From Fragilariopsis cylindrus CCMP1102 (lineage: Eukaryota > Bacillariophyta > Bacillariophyceae > Bacillariales > Bacillariaceae), in assembly GCA_900095095.1 (NCBI GenBank), contig FMBT01000230.1, forward strand, positions 1 through 26,161: a DNA stretch of 26,161 nucleotides, written 5' to 3'. The translations under genes and the position numbers were made by a program. Below the pieces are notes generated by a model. That model was given only the letters and a program-made list of their open reading frames with translations. It was not told where the DNA came from and made no database searches. This document shows, piece after piece, positions 1 through 8,996 of the stretch (within the stretch, counting starts at the first letter, position 1; each line of letters starts with the position of its first letter).

Positions 1-387
1 CTTTTGTACAATGCACTGTAGTTATTGGGTCAACGTCTTCAGCATACAATAGACAGCAAAGAATAGACAATACGGTAGAAAGGATCCATTGTATTCAAAT
101 TTGCATAAGAATATCTACTCTCGATTAAAGTTATGTGAAATAGTAGGTAATGCCGTTCTGTCTTAATTGCGTCAAGACACTAGCTAGTAATTAATACGAT
201 TCACAACATAACAGTTACAATTAAAGTAGCCTCACAGTGTATATCACGCAGTCATAAAGGTCTCAATCAGACGCGTCCCAAAGAAAATGAAGGTATTCTT
301 TCCAGGCAGGATCATGACAACAACATGGCAAAAGCTACCTCCTTATATTTAGTTTTAGATACAAGTTTATTATCTAATTATTATGTA
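1..387. other. Intergenic, 3' flank of the GYF-protein gene
   Basis: AT-rich sequence downstream of the minus-strand GYF gene. I see no RNA gene, repeat or conserved coding stretch. A short open frame at 325-540 on the plus strand mostly overlaps the 3' end of the GYF gene in antisense and has no recognisable protein character. Confidence 0.6.
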
Positions 388-1647
388 TTACAGATATCTT
401 TGATAATCTACCTCATTGGACCACATCCATTCTCCTTTGACCGTTACACAATTGGTACTCTTCGCCTTTTTATTTGGTCGACTTTCTTCTTCTTCTTTGT
501 CATCATCATCGTCGTCGTCATCCATAAGATCATTCAATAAATCTTCCTCAGTCGATAATGATTCCTTTTCATCGGACATTTCTTCTTCAACTGTACGAAT
601 CTTAACTCGTTGAATTCCAACGAAGTAACCAGCATTTTTCCATCCCAACATTTGTACCGTGGTATACGGTCCATGAAGCTGGTTGTCTTCATTTCCTTGA
701 TATTCCCATTTTGTTATAATATCTGTATTATTTTTAGCGACTCCTGTATTATTATTTGTTTGCTGTTCTGATGATGGAAACATACGGTATATTGTTTTTT
801 TTGTTGTATCGTAAATATCCACCTCTCCTTTTAGTAATAGGGCATTGGCAGCTCCTGTCAATTCATCTAGACTCTTCTTGGCCACGTTACACTTATCATC
901 ATTCACGGCCGCGCTTTTATTAATAATCGCATTTTTCTTTCCACCATATCTTTGTTTTCTCGGAGTCTTCACAAGCTTTCCGTATCGCTGGATGGCTTGC
1001 ATTATTGATTCTGCATCACCTAGCAGAATTAGTATTCGTTTGTATAACTGCTCTTTAGATAACTCATCCAAATCTTCTTGCAAATCAGACTTATTGTTAT
1101 GAGGCTGCCTTTTCGGCACTGCAATATTTAGACTGGCACCGTCCTTGTCATCATCTTCGCGCATCAACGTGTCCGCCCATGCATCAGGTTCCCCATCTTC
1201 TAACGGAGGGTGTTTTCGAAAGACATATGTATCCCCATCAAAAAATCCCGTCCCGTCATTTTCTTCATCTCTCATATGGAAGGGCTCAATCTTAACGCCA
1301 TCAGTCGCGAGACTCGTCTCAGCGGCGTCCATATGGTCGTCTTCGTTGTCATTGAACAAGGCGCCGCCGCTTCCTCGTATTTGTCGTCGCATGCGTTTCG
1401 CTTCGATTAATTCAGATTTAGAGGGAATGTCATTACCATCAGGATCTTCATTATCTCCATCTTCTCGATTAAAATTATTTTTGTTGGTATTAGTAAATGT
1501 TGAAGGCCGTAGTGCCGAAGGTTTGCGATCTTCCGTATTTTCTTCGTCGATGCCGCTGCGATGTCGTTTCTGTGGTGGTGCTTCATCGGTTATGGACCCC
1601 GCGGGAAAATGAACGTTTCGTTTCTTACTGTTATTCGATGATGACAT
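388..1647 (-). CDS. CD2BP2: CD2BP2/LIN1-type GYF-domain protein (U5 snRNP 52K homologue)
   Basis: Single-exon gene of 419 aa. The family (human CD2BP2, yeast Lin1/Snu40) is a nuclear U5 snRNP-associated protein whose C-terminal GYF domain binds proline-rich ligands, for example in spliceosomal proteins. The start matches family layout: basic N-terminus (KRNVHFPAG at 10-17), then a conserved middle stretch with GVKIEPFHMRDE (117-128) and DAWADTL (155-161). The GYF core runs from W314 through GPYTTVQMLGW (326-336) and GYF (340-342), and the final strands are WMWSNEVDYQRYL at the very C-terminus, equivalent to the 'IDFDLY' end of the human protein. Between these parts lies an acidic insertion of roughly 50 residues with a run of eight Asp (376-383) and then Glu, followed by a basic NKKAK. 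ATG at 1647 is the first Met. The insertion is the only unusual feature, and the identification is firm. Confidence 0.9.
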   Translation of the reverse strand: MSSSNNSKKRNVHFPAGSITDEAPPQKRHRSGIDEENTEDRKPSALRPSTFTNTNKNNFNREDGDNEDPDGNDIPSKSELIEAKRMRRQIRGSGGALFNDNEDDHMDAAETSLATDGVKIEPFHMRDEENDGTGFFDGDTYVFRKHPPLEDGEPDAWADTLMREDDDKDGASLNIAVPKRQPHNNKSDLQEDLDELSKEQLYKRILILLGDAESIMQAIQRYGKLVKTPRKQRYGGKKNAIINKSAAVNDDKCNVAKKSLDELTGAANALLLKGEVDIYDTTKKTIYRMFPSSEQQTNNNTGVAKNNTDIITKWEYQGNEDNQLHGPYTTVQMLGWKNAGYFVGIQRVKIRTVEEEMSDEKESLSTEEDLLNDLMDDDDDDDDKEEEESRPNKKAKSTNCVTVKGEWMWSNEVDYQRYL

Positions 1648-2369
1648 CTCGATTCGTTAATCGTTGATACTATGCCGTACACGACGAATCAGTCGAATCT
1701 GTGTCGCCTTTGCAATGGTGTGGAGTAAGAAAGTCTACAGTACCAGTTGTTCACTCTATGATAATGGGTCTACGTATTGGACGATGTTTCGTGCTTCTCT
1801 TTATTCATCACAATGAATTGATAGTGTCACATGATGGTACTTAGTATGATGCATGATCGATGGAGCATAAAATAAACAAATCCAAATATACGGTTCGTAT
1901 ATGGTTAGGGTTACAGAATACCCTTTTAACCCCAATATCACTAGTGAATGAACAGGATACGTAAACGCATATTCAGTATTATAAATTAATAATACAACAT
2001 TGTACTCTTTATCTCACAGGCTTTAGCATTCTAAACTAATGAGTTGAACTAAACTATTGTTCCTGAAAGCAGTTGGAATAAGTAGAATAGGTGATTAGTA
2101 ATTTTGGTTGTAATTTAGACGGCAGATAATATGGTCTTATAGAACTAGGTGGATCTAATCATTCTTTCGTAGGAGCTAGTGATATAATATGGGTATATTT
2201 TCGTAATTCTAAAATAAAACTGAGTGTTTTTAAATCTTTTACTATAAGTTTTACAGGACTGCATTTTTGTCTCTTTCTTTGCGTATATTCGTTGTTGTTC
2301 TTCTCAATGTGATTTATCTATGTATTCGAACAGTCGTTAATGTATATTATGTAGTCCGGTCGAGTATAA
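1648..2369. other. Intergenic between the GYF gene (5' side) and the J-domain gene (3' side)
   Basis: AT-rich stretch that must contain the GYF promoter and the J-domain gene's 3' end. I see no RNA gene, no notable repeat and no coding stretch with family character. Confidence 0.5.
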
Positions 2370-3227
2370 TTAGTTCTCTTCATCATTATTTCCCAAAAGT
2401 TTGTCCAGTTCGCTCCTTGCATTGGAAATGGTCTGGAATTTTTCCGTTGCGGCTTCTTTTTTCAGTGGATTCTTATCGGGATGATGCTTCAAAGACATCT
2501 TGTGAAATGCTTTTTTAGCTGTCTTGCGAGAATATTCAGAAGAAATCATGCCATCCTTATCCAACATCTCCAATGCCACCATGAATTCTTTCATTGACGC
2601 GGGCGGATACACCTTCAGGAAGGATTCGACGTCGTCATCTTGTTGTTGTTCTTCTTCTTCTTGCTGTTGCTGTTGGGTGCAACCTTCAGCAGTTGTAGAA
2701 TCCTCAGCCGGAGACCGGGAAATTACGGGAGGAACCCTCTCATCCGTGTCGTCGGTGCATTTAGTCTTGCTTTTGTCGCTGCTACTGTCCTTGTTGCTTC
2801 CAGCGTTTTCATCTGCGATCTCTTCTTTTTTTTGTTTCTCAGTCAATGAGGAGGCACTTTTTTCTTCACCTGATAACGATGGTTTTGATGGTATTGAGAG
2901 GCATATAGTCACGTATTGACGTCCCTTCTTATGATGCCTATGATGTTGACATTGATCCCTTCCGAAATTTCGAAGACAAATCTTGCATTGTTTTCCTTCG
3001 TTGGTGATTGCAACTTCGAATGGACCATCGTTATCATTGCCATCATCAACATAGACGTACCGTTTGTGATTCTTATTACATGGTTTCTTTAACCCAACAC
3101 AAAACTTACATGGTACGCCTTTTCCGGTGATCCCAACGAGAATTTTGCTCCTGTTGTCTTCGTTGCGGGATTCGGTGCTCGCCCTGCTGTCGGTGTTGCT
3201 TTTATGGGTATCGGTATTGACGCACAT
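2370..3227 (-). CDS. J-domain (DnaJ-like) co-chaperone with tandem Cys/His motifs
   Basis: 285 aa from the ATG at 3227. The open frame extends 11 codons further upstream, but only to a TTG, so I take the ATG. The C-terminal ~70 residues form a J domain: helix II KTAKKAFHKMSLKHH, the diagnostic HPD (249-251) followed by KNP, and a helix III-like EKFQTISNARSELDKLL. J domains stimulate Hsp70 ATPase. The N-terminal half holds two related clusters, C40-x2-C43-x6-C50-x3-H54 and C81-x2-C84-x8-C93-x-H95. Each is preceded by a Gly-Lys element and followed by basic residues and a YV. They look like two small zinc-binding units. The middle is Ser/Lys/Glu-rich, then a Gln/Glu run. No signal peptide or membrane segment is visible. 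The client or Hsp70 partner cannot be inferred. The J domain is certain; the zinc assignment is inference. Confidence 0.85.
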   Translation of the reverse strand: MCVNTDTHKSNTDSRASTESRNEDNRSKILVGITGKGVPCKFCVGLKKPCNKNHKRYVYVDDGNDNDGPFEVAITNEGKQCKICLRNFGRDQCQHHRHHKKGRQYVTICLSIPSKPSLSGEEKSASSLTEKQKKEEIADENAGSNKDSSSDKSKTKCTDDTDERVPPVISRSPAEDSTTAEGCTQQQQQEEEEQQQDDDVESFLKVYPPASMKEFMVALEMLDKDGMISSEYSRKTAKKAFHKMSLKHHPDKNPLKKEAATEKFQTISNARSELDKLLGNNDEEN

Positions 3228-3510
3228 GCTGGAGGAAATAATCGAATCGAATCGAATCAATCAATCAGTCAATTGTTTTCTCGTGTGTATGATTGTATCG
3301 CAAGAAGGGTAGGATGACGGCGTTCTCGGTTGATCGGATTGCTTTTGGTTAAGAGGCGTTGACGTCCGATTGAGTTTGGCGTGAGTAAATAATTATGTGG
3401 AGAGGAAAGAGCGAGAAAGAGGGACAAGTTTTTGTAAACTAAAGAATTAAACTATTGCGAACTACAAAGCCGAGTAAAGTGTGGGATGCGGAAAAACTTC
3501 AAAAAGACTT

Positions 3511-3548
3511 CCACGCTAGCAGACCACGCTAGCAGACCACGCTAGAGA
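3511..3548. repeat. 13-bp tandem repeat, about three copies
   Basis: CCACGCTAGCAGA occurs at 3511-3523 and 3524-3536, with a third copy (CCACGCTAGAGA, one base shorter) at 3537-3548. Each full unit contains GCTAGC, a 6-bp palindrome. It lies about 290 bp upstream of the J-domain start codon. Confidence 0.85.
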
Positions 3549-4182
3549 CTACATGGCAATGAGATGTATGGTTTTACTTCACTTAAAAACCTGGAACCAT
3601 TCGCTCATTTTCTGGACCTTACGAAAACCAGCAACCAACGCATCTTGATCGATGCTGATCCGCGAATCGTAAAAATTAACTGCGCAACTCTAGAAAACCT
3701 GAATCGTTGTTTGTGTACAGTACAAGTTGTGCTGTTTCTCATCGAACAATTTTAGATCAGCTACGATCGACGCATTTAGCACAAAAATTGATCGAAAACA
3801 AAAATCGAAACATCGTCTCCCCCAAGTTCGCATTTTACGACTGATTTATGAAATAATTGCCAGTAGAGACTTCTTCTAGTACTTTTATCTTATTGCTAGT
3901 GGGAAAAGGAACAGACATTTTTTCCACTAGATGCCGTTTTATCTTGGATATGTAAATGGTGCATGCCATAGAATGAGCAAGTTCTATGAGGGTGAAGACA
4001 ATAATCAAGAAAGCAAAAAGTGATAGAGAAAGAGAAGAACAACATGTAGCTATGAGGTCTTCTCTCCTACTGTACTAATCAATTGGATGATTGCTGTATC
4101 TAGATCTTTGATGGGCAGGTAGTTCATAGTCGTGTAATGTACATTTACCTACTAATGTAAAGTAAGTATCCCTCTTTACTAT

Positions 4183-4194
4183 AATTATTATTAC

Positions 4195-4227
<33 letters not shown>
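4183..4227. repeat. (ATT)n microsatellite
   Basis: About fourteen ATT units with one interruption (ATTACT) near the left end. It is a simple trinucleotide repeat in the divergent intergenic region and probably length-variable between individuals. Confidence 0.85.
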
Positions 4228-4430
4228 GGTATCATTACTAATATTAATTTAAATGCAAGTCTAACTTTTACCTTAAGTAAGTTCTTCTACTTCAGTCGAA
4301 CTAGTCGGACGTGTGCGTGAATCCAACAAATAATTTTCGCTGACTGAGTGAGAAAAAAAGGTTAAAAAGTTTGTGGCGTAGAAGGAGAGGTACAAATAAT
4401 TATTACAAATGCACAGCACAAAAAAAAAAC

Positions 4431-4443
4431 ATTGGCCGCCAAT
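4431..4443. promoter_or_regulatory. Facing CCAAT boxes (ATTGG-CCG-CCAAT)
   Basis: ATTGG and CCAAT face each other across a 3-bp CCG centre, about 195 bp upstream of the COQ1 ATG. CCAAT is the NF-Y core in eukaryotes. A role here is inference from sequence and position only. Confidence 0.3.
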
Positions 4444-4637
4444 AGAACCAAACGAACATGGTATCTAGAAGTCCTTGACGAGCAAGGAACCACGTTTATT
4501 CCATATCTAGCAATTAGCTAATAATTTTTTATTCTGATAAGATTGATCTGTGATCTGTGATCAGGCCAAGAAAGTCCAGACAACCTAAAAAAGATTTTTT
4601 TTTTGAAATTTACTATTGAATCACACCGTCGTTAATC

Positions 4638-6311
4638 ATGTCTACACTTTCATTTGCTTCAAAGTGTCCTCGTCTACGGAAAATTCCCGAAGTATTAAAG
4701 AAGAATATATCATTTGGTGGCAGCCTTGGCTCCTTGCACATTTCATCCTCCTCCTCCTCCTCGGTAGACGAATCTCGTAGGATATGTCCCATCTCCACCA
4801 CAATAAAACTACACCAGCAACGACAATGTCGATATAAATCATCATCGACGGCAGCATCGATTGCCGACTTTCTTTTGCCTGCTTCCGTGAAGAAGTCTGT
4901 CCAAGAATCTGTTAAAACATCAATTCTCGACAGAGTCACTAAAGAGGATAGTAAGGTTTGGGCATCTGGATACAATACTACCAGTAGTAACTTGAACGGT
5001 CGACATGGGCAGCATAATCAACACGACGACGATGACAAAAACAGCTACAATAATAACACTAACAATAACAATAACAGCAATGGCGTAGTAAACGGTGGAG
5101 TTGATGAACAAATATCGTCATGGCACCATGATCCACTCGACGATTTGTATCTAGACACAGAAACTACACAATACTGGCCAAACTTACCACCCGGTGTAAG
5201 AATAGATGCCGATCCCTTCCAATTAACCAAAGGAGATGTTGACAGTCTTTCTAAATCAATCAGAGAGGATTTATTAGGAACAGATCATCCCGTTTTGAAT
5301 AAAGCAGCGTCCTATTTTTTCGGTGATGCTGATGGCGGAAAAAAGGTCCGACCACTTATGGTCATGCTTCTGTCGAGAGCTCTAGCGGATACCATCGGTA
5401 GTAACAATAACTGCAATGGTAATGGTAAGCATAGTAGAGATCTCAACGGTAGCGTATCCACTCCCCTTGATGACGAAACAAGTACACTCTTTACTCAACC
5501 CCTTTCATGGCAGCGACAAGATCTACCACAGGCTCAACGGCGGTTGGCAGAAATATCTGAAATAATTCATACTGCCTCTCTCTTCCATGATGATGTTATC
5601 GATGAATCAGAAACACGTCGAGGAGTGTCTGCCGTTCATATGGTTTTTGGCAACAAGACGGCAATATTAGCAGGAGATTATCTACTAGCAAGAGCGTCGA
5701 TTTCATTGGCACGATTACGGCATGTTGAGGTTGTAGAATGTATGTCAACAATTATCGAACATTTGGTACGGGGTGAAGTTATGCAAATGCGTGGTACTGC
5801 TAGTTCAGAAGGTAATACTAATGAACGTATGATCTACTACCTAAAGAAGAATTATTACAAGACGGCAAGTCTTATGGCAAATAGTTGTAAGTCGACAGCT
5901 TTATTAGCGGAATGTTCGCCCGAACTTGTATTAGCATCATACAATTATGGCAAGAGTGTCGGTATGGCATTTCAATTAGTCGATGATGTTTTAGATTTCG
6001 AAGGTGACGTTAAGTCTATGGGTAAGCCAGCACTAGCCGATTTACGAGCTGGATTATCCACAGCGCCTGTCCTATTTGCCGCAGAGGAATATCCTGAATT
6101 AGAAGTAATGATGGATCGAAAATTCAAAGAGGATGGAGATGTAGAAAAATCTCGAGAACTGGTCCTACAGAGTCAGGGGATTGAACGGACGAAGGAACTA
6201 GCACGAGTTCACGCAGAACGCGCTATGGAAGCTATCCTACCCTGGGATGAGAGTGAACATCGTGATGCTCTTATAAACTTGGCATACAAGGTAGTGCAAC
6301 GGACAAAGTAA
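4638..6311 (+). CDS. COQ1: Trans-long-chain polyprenyl diphosphate synthase, probably mitochondrial (COQ1-type)
   Basis: 557 aa, single exon. The family elongates allylic diphosphates with isopentenyl diphosphate to make the side chain of ubiquinone (or plastoquinone in plastid forms). Both aspartate-rich Mg-diphosphate motifs are intact: DDVID at 318-322 (first, followed by ESETRRG) and DDVLD at 449-453 (second). GGKKVRP, LAGDYLLARA and KNYYKTASLMA are also present, all typical of the solanesyl/decaprenyl group. The N-terminus has no signal peptide but is Arg/Ser/Lys-rich and acid-poor (QRQCRYKSSSTAAS around 55-68), which fits a mitochondrial presequence. It is followed by an Asn/His/Asp low-complexity linker (~115-155) and an Asn-rich insertion after the first conserved helix (~255-290), which make it longer than usual (~400-450 aa). 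Product chain length cannot be read from sequence. Confidence 0.9.
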   Translation: MSTLSFASKCPRLRKIPEVLKKNISFGGSLGSLHISSSSSSSVDESRRICPISTTIKLHQQRQCRYKSSSTAASIADFLLPASVKKSVQESVKTSILDRVTKEDSKVWASGYNTTSSNLNGRHGQHNQHDDDDKNSYNNNTNNNNNSNGVVNGGVDEQISSWHHDPLDDLYLDTETTQYWPNLPPGVRIDADPFQLTKGDVDSLSKSIREDLLGTDHPVLNKAASYFFGDADGGKKVRPLMVMLLSRALADTIGSNNNCNGNGKHSRDLNGSVSTPLDDETSTLFTQPLSWQRQDLPQAQRRLAEISEIIHTASLFHDDVIDESETRRGVSAVHMVFGNKTAILAGDYLLARASISLARLRHVEVVECMSTIIEHLVRGEVMQMRGTASSEGNTNERMIYYLKKNYYKTASLMANSCKSTALLAECSPELVLASYNYGKSVGMAFQLVDDVLDFEGDVKSMGKPALADLRAGLSTAPVLFAAEEYPELEVMMDRKFKEDGDVEKSRELVLQSQGIERTKELARVHAERAMEAILPWDESEHRDALINLAYKVVQRTK

Positions 6312-6726
6312 TGTTTATTAATAATTATAGAAACATAATAACAGTAACAACCTAAAAATAGAAACACAAAATTCATATACCAAAAATATCTTTGCTGATT
6401 TTTCTTGATTAAAGAGCTGCAATGGACTGCGCCTCGTGGAGAGTACAGAAGAGTAGAACACAGATATAGTAATAATATGATGTAATATCTTTAATTGAGT
6501 ATAATTGTACTGGTAACTTACAAACGTTTTTAAGGGAAAATATGGTCGTCTGGCCTTCGCTCTGTCGTAGTCCTGCGCGTCCATCGTCCAGCACATAAAA
6601 CGAATTTCACAAAAAAAATATTCTAAATCTAACAAAAGACAACTTTTCATTTTTTCTTCAAATCGATAATGGTATTGTACTCCAAAACGAACAAGATATA
6701 ATATTCGTCGTCCTTAAAATACAACA
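6312..6726. other. Intergenic between COQ1 and RRP45
   Basis: 415 bp between two plus-strand genes. AT-rich, with no RNA gene, tandem repeat or conserved coding. Minus-strand open frames here have no protein family character. It should contain the COQ1 polyadenylation region and the RRP45 promoter. Confidence 0.5.
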
Positions 6727-8499
6727 ATGAGTTCATCTTATGTCACGATACGAGATGATACCGGTCAAAGGTCGTTGTCCGTAAACGAAAGAGATTTTCT
6801 TCGATCGTGCGCTCTCAATAGCGTCGCTGAATGCGAAGACGACGATGCTGACAGTGATGGTGACAACGATAATCAAAACAACAGTAAGGTTCTTCGATGT
6901 GATGGACGGAGAGGCAACGATGTTCGGAACGTTCGGATGCAATTGGGTCGTTGGGATAATGGAGCAGAATGTACTGTCCAATGGGGTGCGGGTACTCGCG
7001 TAACGTCTTTGATATCATCTGAACTTGTCCCTCCTTCTAGTGATCGATCCAATGAAGGCATAATGAATTTTACCGTAGATATAAGTCCTATGGCAGGATC
7101 TACCTTCAAACTTGCACCAGCTATCAGTACAGGTCCAGCTTCTAGCTCATCTTCGATGAGAGGGTCTAACCATTCTGATCAATACCAACGACTCTTGTCG
7201 AATCGTATCTTGAGATGTATTGAACGGATCGTGTTAATCGGTGGTGCGATCGACACAGAAGCTCTCGTCTTACAGGCAGGTAAATGGGTTTGGAAAATCA
7301 CTGTGGCATTAACAGTTTTAGATGCTGGTGGTAATATTCTAGATGCGTGTGTTCTAGCAGCTATGGCTGTACTAAAACATTATCGTAAGCCTCAAGTAGA
7401 TCTATCAGATGGAGGAGATGGATCGGCAGCAGATACAAATACTGCTAGCTTACCGACTATGATCCCATCGATAGTAAAGGAGGCAACACCTCTTCCTCTC
7501 CACCATACACCTCTATCGATATCATTTGGATTGATTCCGGCTGATGATGCCGTCAATAGTACTTCGTCGACATCGATTGTTGCTGCCCTCATTGACCCTA
7601 CAGATCGAGAAGAGCTGGTACAAAGTGGTAGCTTGACTATTGCAATGAATGTACATTCTGAGATTTGTTTGTTAGATTATGGTGGAGGATGCGAATTAAC
7701 ACCCAATAAACTCAGACAATGTTGGAAGGTTGCAGAGACTGCCATTAAGAATCTATGCCAACTTCTTGAAACGGCTCTAACCAAAGCGGATGAGCAAGCC
7801 CAAAAGGAACGATTACAACGATTACAATTGAAACAACAAGCAGGAAATATCAATTTACCACCTCCTCCACCATCAGATCGAAACATTCCCTTTTTGCAAC
7901 AAACAGAGAATGGAAACGATATGGAAATTGATGCCGATGTTGATGAAGCACAAGTTCAACAGGTTCATACGGAGGCAGAAGAGGCGTACAGACAACAGGC
8001 ATTAGATTATTCGTCGGGACATGTAGCTACAGCGGTACGAGAAGATAATGATGTAAATCATGGGGGGGGGCAAAATTTTGGAAGACAAGCTGGATCGTTG
8101 CTTGCAGATATGTTGAAGTCAGTCGGACAAACTCCAATAAAATCTACCGTAGCGAAAGAGACGTTCAAGAAAGACAAAATAACAGAAGTATCAGTAGTGA
8201 AAGTAGATAAAAATTCAAAGGCAACCGAACATGCAACATCTTCTTCTTCCAAAGATACTGCTACAGCATCCAGTAGAAAACCTGCACCAATCAATCTAGA
8301 CGATGACGACGAAGAAGAAGAAGCTATGATTCTGGATAATGAATTTAGTTCTATAAAGAAGGATAATTTAGGAGCAAAGAAAACCGAAGAAACTTTGGAT
8401 ACAAAAGTTGAAGAAGAAGCAGAAGCAGATATCGAGGACTTATCAATGGCAATTAAATCAAAAAAGAGTAAAAAGAAAAAGAAACCCAAAAAGAAATAG
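6727..8499 (+). CDS. RRP45: Exosome core subunit RRP45 (EXOSC9), RNase PH fold
   Basis: 590 aa, single exon. RRP45 is one of six RNase PH-like subunits of the eukaryotic exosome ring (3'-5' RNA processing and decay, nucleus and cytosol); eukaryotic ring subunits are catalytically inactive. Family signatures in order: the N-terminal SVNERDFLRSCAL (18-30), LRCDGRRGNDVRN (56-68), the GTRVTSLISSELVPP block (89-103) with a following SNEG, VDISPMAG (117-124), then IDTEALVLQAGKWVWKI and the GGNILDACVLAAMAVLKHYRKP helix region. A second conserved strand-helix unit (LLDYGGGCELTP onward) ends the fold at about residue 360. The remaining ~230 residues are a charged, low-complexity tail ending in a lysine run (KKSKKKKKPKKK), a probable nuclear signal. 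An Asp/Asn-rich insertion (36-52) splits the two N-terminal motifs. Human RRP45 also has an acidic tail. Confidence 0.9.
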   Translation: MSSSYVTIRDDTGQRSLSVNERDFLRSCALNSVAECEDDDADSDGDNDNQNNSKVLRCDGRRGNDVRNVRMQLGRWDNGAECTVQWGAGTRVTSLISSELVPPSSDRSNEGIMNFTVDISPMAGSTFKLAPAISTGPASSSSSMRGSNHSDQYQRLLSNRILRCIERIVLIGGAIDTEALVLQAGKWVWKITVALTVLDAGGNILDACVLAAMAVLKHYRKPQVDLSDGGDGSAADTNTASLPTMIPSIVKEATPLPLHHTPLSISFGLIPADDAVNSTSSTSIVAALIDPTDREELVQSGSLTIAMNVHSEICLLDYGGGCELTPNKLRQCWKVAETAIKNLCQLLETALTKADEQAQKERLQRLQLKQQAGNINLPPPPPSDRNIPFLQQTENGNDMEIDADVDEAQVQQVHTEAEEAYRQQALDYSSGHVATAVREDNDVNHGGGQNFGRQAGSLLADMLKSVGQTPIKSTVAKETFKKDKITEVSVVKVDKNSKATEHATSSSSKDTATASSRKPAPINLDDDDEEEEAMILDNEFSSIKKDNLGAKKTEETLDTKVEEEAEADIEDLSMAIKSKKSKKKKKPKKK

Positions 8500-8996
8500 A
8501 CTTAAGTGAATAATACTGTTATTCAAATATTTTGCAAGGATATATTCCTGGAAAAAAATTATGTTCTATATGAAGAACGAAAGGGTCGTTCAACAGTGGA
8601 CTCTAATAGACTATACTATCTCCTCTATTATTGTACAATAATCATGCTAGTACTGTAGTCCTTTTTCCCCCGTGAAAAGCGGAAAGACCCCCTCCCCCGA
8701 ATACCAAATAGTACCTCTTTATTCCCCCGAAACCACTATTGTTGTTGTCACTTATCTGTACTAATTGTCATTTTCAGTTTAATATATCATCTTAAACAAA
8801 AAACATCAGCCATCGCATTAGCAAAGTTCCTCATGGCTATTAATTTTTTTTGATATTGTTGTAATACCTTGTAAAACGATAGCGTTAGGCTGATCTATCG
8901 ATTCTCGAATACGGCGAATTATTATCCTCTGATTGGCACTGGTATCGCTAGCAGATGTATTAGCTCGCGTTCCCAAGTTTTGATGCACCGTAAAAT
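8500..8996. other. Intergenic between RRP45 and XPF with clustered C5 runs
   Basis: About 500 bp. Four runs of five C lie at 8667-8671, 8688-8692, 8694-8698 and 8724-8728, three of them in the context YTCCCCCG. On the minus strand they form four G5 tracts. Otherwise AT-rich with no gene seen. Confidence 0.5.

Larger units (their letters stand above)
3228..4637. promoter_or_regulatory. Divergent intergenic region between the J-domain and COQ1 genes
   Basis: 1.4 kb between two outward-facing genes, so it should hold both promoters. Visible contents are a 13-bp tandem repeat (3511-3548), an ATT trinucleotide repeat (about 4183-4227), a facing pair of CCAAT boxes (4431-4443) and a 7-bp TGATCTG/TGATCAG triplet (4544-4564) about 75 bp before the COQ1 start. 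A short open frame at 3564-3755 resembles nothing. Confidence 0.45.

Noticed and set aside
1145..1612. 155-aa plus-strand open frame
   Set aside because: Antisense shadow of the GYF gene, Ser-rich because of the sense-strand codon bias.
8058..8489. 143-aa minus-strand open frame in RRP45
   Set aside because: Antisense of the Lys/Glu/Ser-rich tail; gives a Phe/Ser low-complexity artefact.
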